From Datisca glomerata (lineage: Eukaryota; Streptophyta; Magnoliopsida; Cucurbitales; Datiscaceae): a stretch of 64,000 nucleotides of DNA. The stretch spans positions 258,715 through 322,714 of the forward strand of contig QANY01005361.1 in the NCBI GenBank assembly GCA_003255025.1, written 5' to 3'. Shown in pieces: positions 59,990 through 64,000 of this stretch (its first letter is position 1; each line of letters starts with the position of its first letter). The translations under genes and the position numbers were made by a program. The notes beneath the pieces are model-generated. The model was not told the DNA's origin, did no database searches, and saw only the letters and a program-made list of their open reading frames with translations.

Positions 59990-62035
59990 TGATTCTACTA
60001 TATCAATATCAAGAAGTTCAGTCACCTTAGAACCCCAAAAGTGTGATTTAGGTTACACTATTAGTCCACACTAGCTTTTCACAAAAAATAAATATTATGA
60101 CATCTTCGTCGAAGGTCCTTCGATACTATATAATTTACTCTTGATTTTTGCGAATAATATTATAGATAGATATTATAAGATTTAGGCTAAATATAAGCTC
60201 AAATTTATTCACCGCATGCAAGAACTTAACCAAATATAGCCAAAATCAACTGAGTTGGTACATGAATTATTTATTATTAAGGAGAAAATGTTAACATCCA
60301 ATTAATAGTTTTGATTATGATGCAAGTGAATTAACTTTTGCTTTCGCAACGATGATAAGAATATCTTTAAACCGAGATAAGTTACAACTAAGTTTTAATA
60401 TATTAAATTATGTGTCACGAGCATATTTTAGTATCAATCTATTAGTTTTTACTTTATATTTTACTTGTCAATAAATGTTGATCGGTGTAAAATTATTGTT
60501 ATTATAATACGGAAGCACATCGGTCTAATAAATATATTTCATTACCTATTAATTTAGAGAGAGAATCTCGATTGATATATTATGTTATCTATAATTTAGA
60601 GAGATACATAATCTCTATCAATATGTATATGTAAGCATTAAATGGTCAATGGTCTGTGGGATTTCAATTTTTTTTTAAATATCTAGTGTTAAATTATCGA
60701 CCGTTTGGGTGAGTTTATTTGAGGTTTCTAATTTTTTTTTAAAAATGAGCATGAAATGTTACGTGGAAATGCATAATATAAATAAACACGTCTCTCATAG
60801 GTGAACCCATAAAATATGACTATATTTGATGTTTATTAAATTTATTATCTATTTTATATTAAATGTCTATAATGTAACTACGCCCGTTATTAGATTTTTT
60901 TTTTTAAATTTTCCTATCTACTAATTGTTGTGGAAATAAAAGAAATAAAAATGCCAAGCCCTTTCCTTTTGTCCCATAACATTTCATTTTCTCAAACCAG
61001 ACGAGCACGAGTTATTCACCAGAAATAACTCTGCAAGTATTTTACAATGATGAAGTTCATTTGTTAATACTAAAATTTGGTGATCTTATGGCTAAAGCTA
61101 GCTAAGTAATTTTTGGTTCCAGTTTTAATTTTACTTACTCCCTTTGAGATTTTCATAATTACATTTAGTCTCCTATTGATTATGTTTAGAATTTTAAGCT
61201 TTTAGAAAAAAAATATTTACCGCTTCAAAAGATAAGCAGAAGCATAATAAAGTAAATGTTATACCATGCTTAAAAAAATTTCTTAACAAAATAAAATGGT
61301 TAAATACTTACGTAATATCTTTCATACTTTTTTTAATAAAGAGGATTGACTCGTGGAAAAAATATTATTTAACAATTATGTGTTGAAAAATCTTAGTGTA
61401 ATAACTAGTATCCATATAGTTAAGACATACAAAATAACAAATACCAAATTAATCTCATGATTATAAATTAAGTTATTGAATATTTTTAACAAATCTGAAA
61501 TTCAAAATTATGTATATTTCAAAAGAAAATACAAATAGTTCAAAAAAAAAAAGACAAAGCCAAACGAAACAAAAGCAACATGGTCCACATTCCTAAAACA
61601 AAATAAGTAATTGCGACAAATTTTGAAAGTTAATTTAAAAAATTAAAGTTTTTTTAAACTTTATGTAAATAGACAATTTTAATTGTCACGTCATCAACCA
61701 GTTGTTGACGAAATTATAATTTGACGCTTTTAACCTTGAATATACAGATTTCATAATTTGATTTTGTGGTTCTTGTAATTAATTAAAAAATCTGATAATT
61801 AATGAATTCTATTTCAAATGTTATTTTATTAATTTTTCTTTTTAATTAAGTAAGGGGATAATTAATGATTGATTATATTTTCTTTAATATCAGCTAAAGT
61901 TTGTTAAAAAAATATTCTTTCAAATTAATGACATTATCAATATCGAGTATTCAACAACTTTGAAGAAAAAAATAGTTTAGATCGTATATCTTCTTTCTTC
62001 ATAATATATGGGCAATTTTCAAAACTACACGGTTG
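59990..62035. other. Intergenic, AT-rich, no gene seen
   Basis: Very AT-rich, with homopolymer runs. No family-like frame on either strand. Confidence 0.6.
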
Positions 62036-62039
62036 AGTT

Positions 62040-62520
62040 CTTCATCTATATACCTGTATACCCAAAAAAATCGGGTATACCCGATTTGTCATCTTTCAAA
62101 TCAAAATATCATCAAACACACTATATAAAGATTATGTATTTCAAATTTTAAATTTTGAGCATTAACTACCTCCTTAATTCTAGCATCTCTCAAATTGATA
62201 TATTATCAATATACTTATGATATACAAAAAAAATCATCGAACAAAACATATATAGGATTAGGTATTTCAAATTTTAAATTTTGAGCATTAACTTTATCCT
62301 TAATTCTAGCATCTTTCAAATTAGTATATCATATATATAACTCTAATATACCTGAAAAATCATCAAACACATCATATATAGATTATGTATTTAAAATTTT
62401 GAATCTTGAGTATCAATTACATTCTTATTTCTAACATATTTCAAATTGGTATACCATCTATATACCTCTAACATATCTAAAAATCATCAAACACACCATA
62501 CATAGATTAGGGTGATTTTA
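62040..62520. repeat. 125-bp tandem repeat, four copies
   Basis: CATC(A/G)AACA(C/A) marks each copy at 62110, 62235, 62361 and 62485, a steady step of 124-126 bp. Copies share ATTATGTATTTCAAATTTTA, TTTTGAGCATTAACT and TTCTAGCATCT(T/C)TCAAATT words. This is a short satellite-like array. Confidence 0.92.
62068..62087. repeat. Perfect 20-bp palindrome
   Basis: AAATCGGGTATACCCGATTT reads the same on both strands. It occurs only in the first unit of the 125-bp array, which is otherwise AT-rich. Confidence 0.95.
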
Positions 62521-62689
62521 ATATAAAATTATTGACAGAGAAAAAAAAACTATTATTTACCTAAAACTACTATTTTTTAGAACAACCCCTCAAAACTTGT
62601 CTATTATGTAAAATTTTCTAAAGAAAATAGGCACGTAGGCCCAACCAAAAGTTATAATCTAAAATGAAAGAAGCACGGCCCACAAAATC

Positions 62690-63165
62690 AATTCCAATAA
62701 ATCTATATGGTATATAAAATGTAGAACTTGGAGAGCATTTTTGGACAATGTTACCCCAAAAATATTTAAAGTTTTCTATATTAATCTTAAACTCATAATT
62801 AAACATAAAGTCATATGAAAGGGTTTTCAAAAACTTTGTTAAAATTATCATATTTAAAGACATTTTCTCTTCGTTTATTTACTACGTAAAATATCAAATG
62901 ACAAATCATAAGTAAATGATAATCGTATATAGATCTATACTTTATATAAAAGTGTAAAACTTCAAGAAATATATTTGGACAATTGCGCTCAAACATATTT
63001 GAAATTTTTTTTTACATTGTTTTTAAACTCAAAATTAAGCATACAAATCATATGTTAAGTTTTTCAACATTTTTTTTAAATTATCATCTGTAAGGACATT
63101 TTCTACTCACTTATTTACTACAGAATAGAGCAAATGACAAATTATAAATAAATGATAATTCTCAA
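62690..63165. repeat. Two-copy direct repeat, step 234 bp
   Basis: TTGGACAAT at 62741 and 62975, followed in both by CAAAAATATTT/CAAACATATTT, a TTTTAAACTCA(A/T)AATTAA word, AAATTATCAT and AAATGACAAAT(C/T)ATAA. The copies are well diverged. Confidence 0.8.
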
Positions 63166-63394
63166 CTTAACATGGTAGTCCTCCAGCTAATTATTTTTAT
63201 GAATTACAATACTATCTTAAGACTATCTTAATACTTAATGAAATAATAGTAGTATTAAGCACATTAAGTGAATCTCTTTTTCTATGAATAATTTGCTTTA
63301 CTCCATTTTATTTGAATTATTTTCATGGTTCTATATATTGTTCTATACCTCCACTTGGATGAAAATTGTAAATAAGTTAAAAAAATATCATGGG

Positions 63395-63427
63395 TCGAGA
63401 CACATGCATTGCGTGTGATATTTGACT
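63395..63427 (+). mobile_element. Possible Helitron-like 3' terminus
   Basis: TCGAGACACATGCATTGCGTGTG can form a short hairpin (CACATGC/GCGTGTG, one mismatch), and CTAG follows ten bases on (63424-63427). The next base is A rather than the expected T, which weakens the call. Confidence 0.35.
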
Positions 63428-63432
63428 AGATA

Positions 63433-63790
63433 ATTATAAATTAAACCACCAACCATAACAAAAACATGACTGCATTCTCTATAAATATGCAAGACCAAAG
63501 GCCATATTAAACAATAAAATAAAGAAATATATCTCATCTTCCATGGGACTTTAGAAGAATGAGCGATGAACAACCAAGGAAGAGTACCTCTCCAACTTGA
63601 TCCCTTTTTAATCAAAATTTCAAGCCTACTCACAGCATGGATGACAACATAAATCTCAGCTTCAAATGTGAAAATTGTACTAAATGGATAAAAAAGTGAC
63701 CTTTAATATAAGGACGACAAGTCCGAAAAATACCTCCACAACCATCGACACCAATGTATCCACCCGCATTAACTTTGATCTAGTCCCAAA
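63433..63790 (-). pseudogene. RNase H (RVT_3-type) fragment
   Basis: Read on the minus strand: IKVNAGGYIGVDGCGGIFRT, a gap of one frame, VSRLEILIKKGSSW, SSKVPWKMRYISLFYCLIWP and LVLHIYRECSHVF. This is the order of plant LINE-derived RNase H domains (KVNxDGA ... GGxxR ... EAE ... KVPW ... HIYREGN). The first catalytic Asp (KVNADG) is now Gly. Stops and frame changes show a pseudogene fragment. Confidence 0.7.
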
Positions 63791-64000
63791 TAAGAGGGTG
63801 CCGTGGAAAAACACTCAGTTTTCATATTAAAAAAAATGTTTTGCGCAGGTAAAAAATAAAAGGAAGTGCAAAATCGAGAGGAAGTGCAGAGACAAAATCG
63901 AAGGAAGTGTAGAGGGTGAAATCGAAGGGGGGTGAATCGCAAAGAGGGCTTCTTCTTCGCAGAGGGTGATTCGCAGAGGGCTTCTTCTTCTACGAAGAGG
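63791..64000. other. Window edge; short tandem duplication, no gene seen
   Basis: GAAGTG(C/T)AGAG-type words recur at 63860-63915, and CGCA(A/G)AGAGGGCTTCTTCTTC is repeated near 63937 and 63972. Nothing coding was recognised before the window ends. Confidence 0.5.

Overview
This window looks like nuclear DNA from a flowering plant, probably a eudicot. It is AT-rich and crowded with decayed plant transposable elements (Ty3/gypsy and copia-type LTR retroelements, an L1-type LINE, and pieces of hAT, CACTA, Mutator-like and Helitron-like elements). The one clearly intact host gene, a plant-type Pumilio RNA-binding protein on the minus strand, has ordinary GT-AG introns. No CRISPR, operon or bacterial feature was seen.

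Layout. 1-8361: a Ty3/gypsy chromovirus-type retrotransposon with two LTRs (the first cut by the window start); gag has frameshifts and pol has in-frame stops. 8590-9990: a composite minisatellite built on a 21-bp unit with a TACGTA core, then a second degenerate repeat. 10780-13503 (+): a decayed multi-exon gene of the plant mobile domain (PMD) type, with PPR-like scraps in its first intron. 13930-16350: a GC-rich triplicated repeat, a FAR1-like scrap, a long hairpin and a 150-bp triplication. 16435-19190 (-): a decayed Ulp1/C48 SUMO-protease-like gene of the transposon-borne kind, with His, Asp and Cys still readable. 22332-28335: a 6-kb element with long terminal inverted repeats, the right end tandemly duplicated. 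30373-30568: a perfect 56-bp inverted repeat. 31480-36156 (-): an LTR-type element with a gypsy-type (Transposase_28-like) protein, a 3' minisatellite and a tRNA-like primer site. 36380-36843 (-): copia gag debris. 37666: Helitron-like 3' end. 42314-49225: a hAT-like element with a perfect 8-bp target duplication, split by a decayed LINE (about 42715-48790). 50839: a CACTA-type end, 50 bp before the start codon of a gutted annexin gene (50890-51347). 52311-56915 (-): the Pumilio gene, 759 codons in five coding exons, with a sequencing gap in its last intron. 57000-64000: AT-rich intergenic DNA with tandem repeats, a second Helitron-like end and an RNase H scrap.

Function. Only the Pumilio gene is likely to make a working protein: a cytoplasmic sequence-specific mRNA binder controlling stability or translation. 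Everything else is best read as transposon sediment, with nesting order visible in places (LINE inside hAT, the hAT perhaps inside a CACTA element that landed beside annexin). The features of most interest are structured non-coding repeats and two TE-borne domesticable genes (PMD and Ulp1) converging on each other. No family was checked against a database; every family assignment rests on motifs read by eye.
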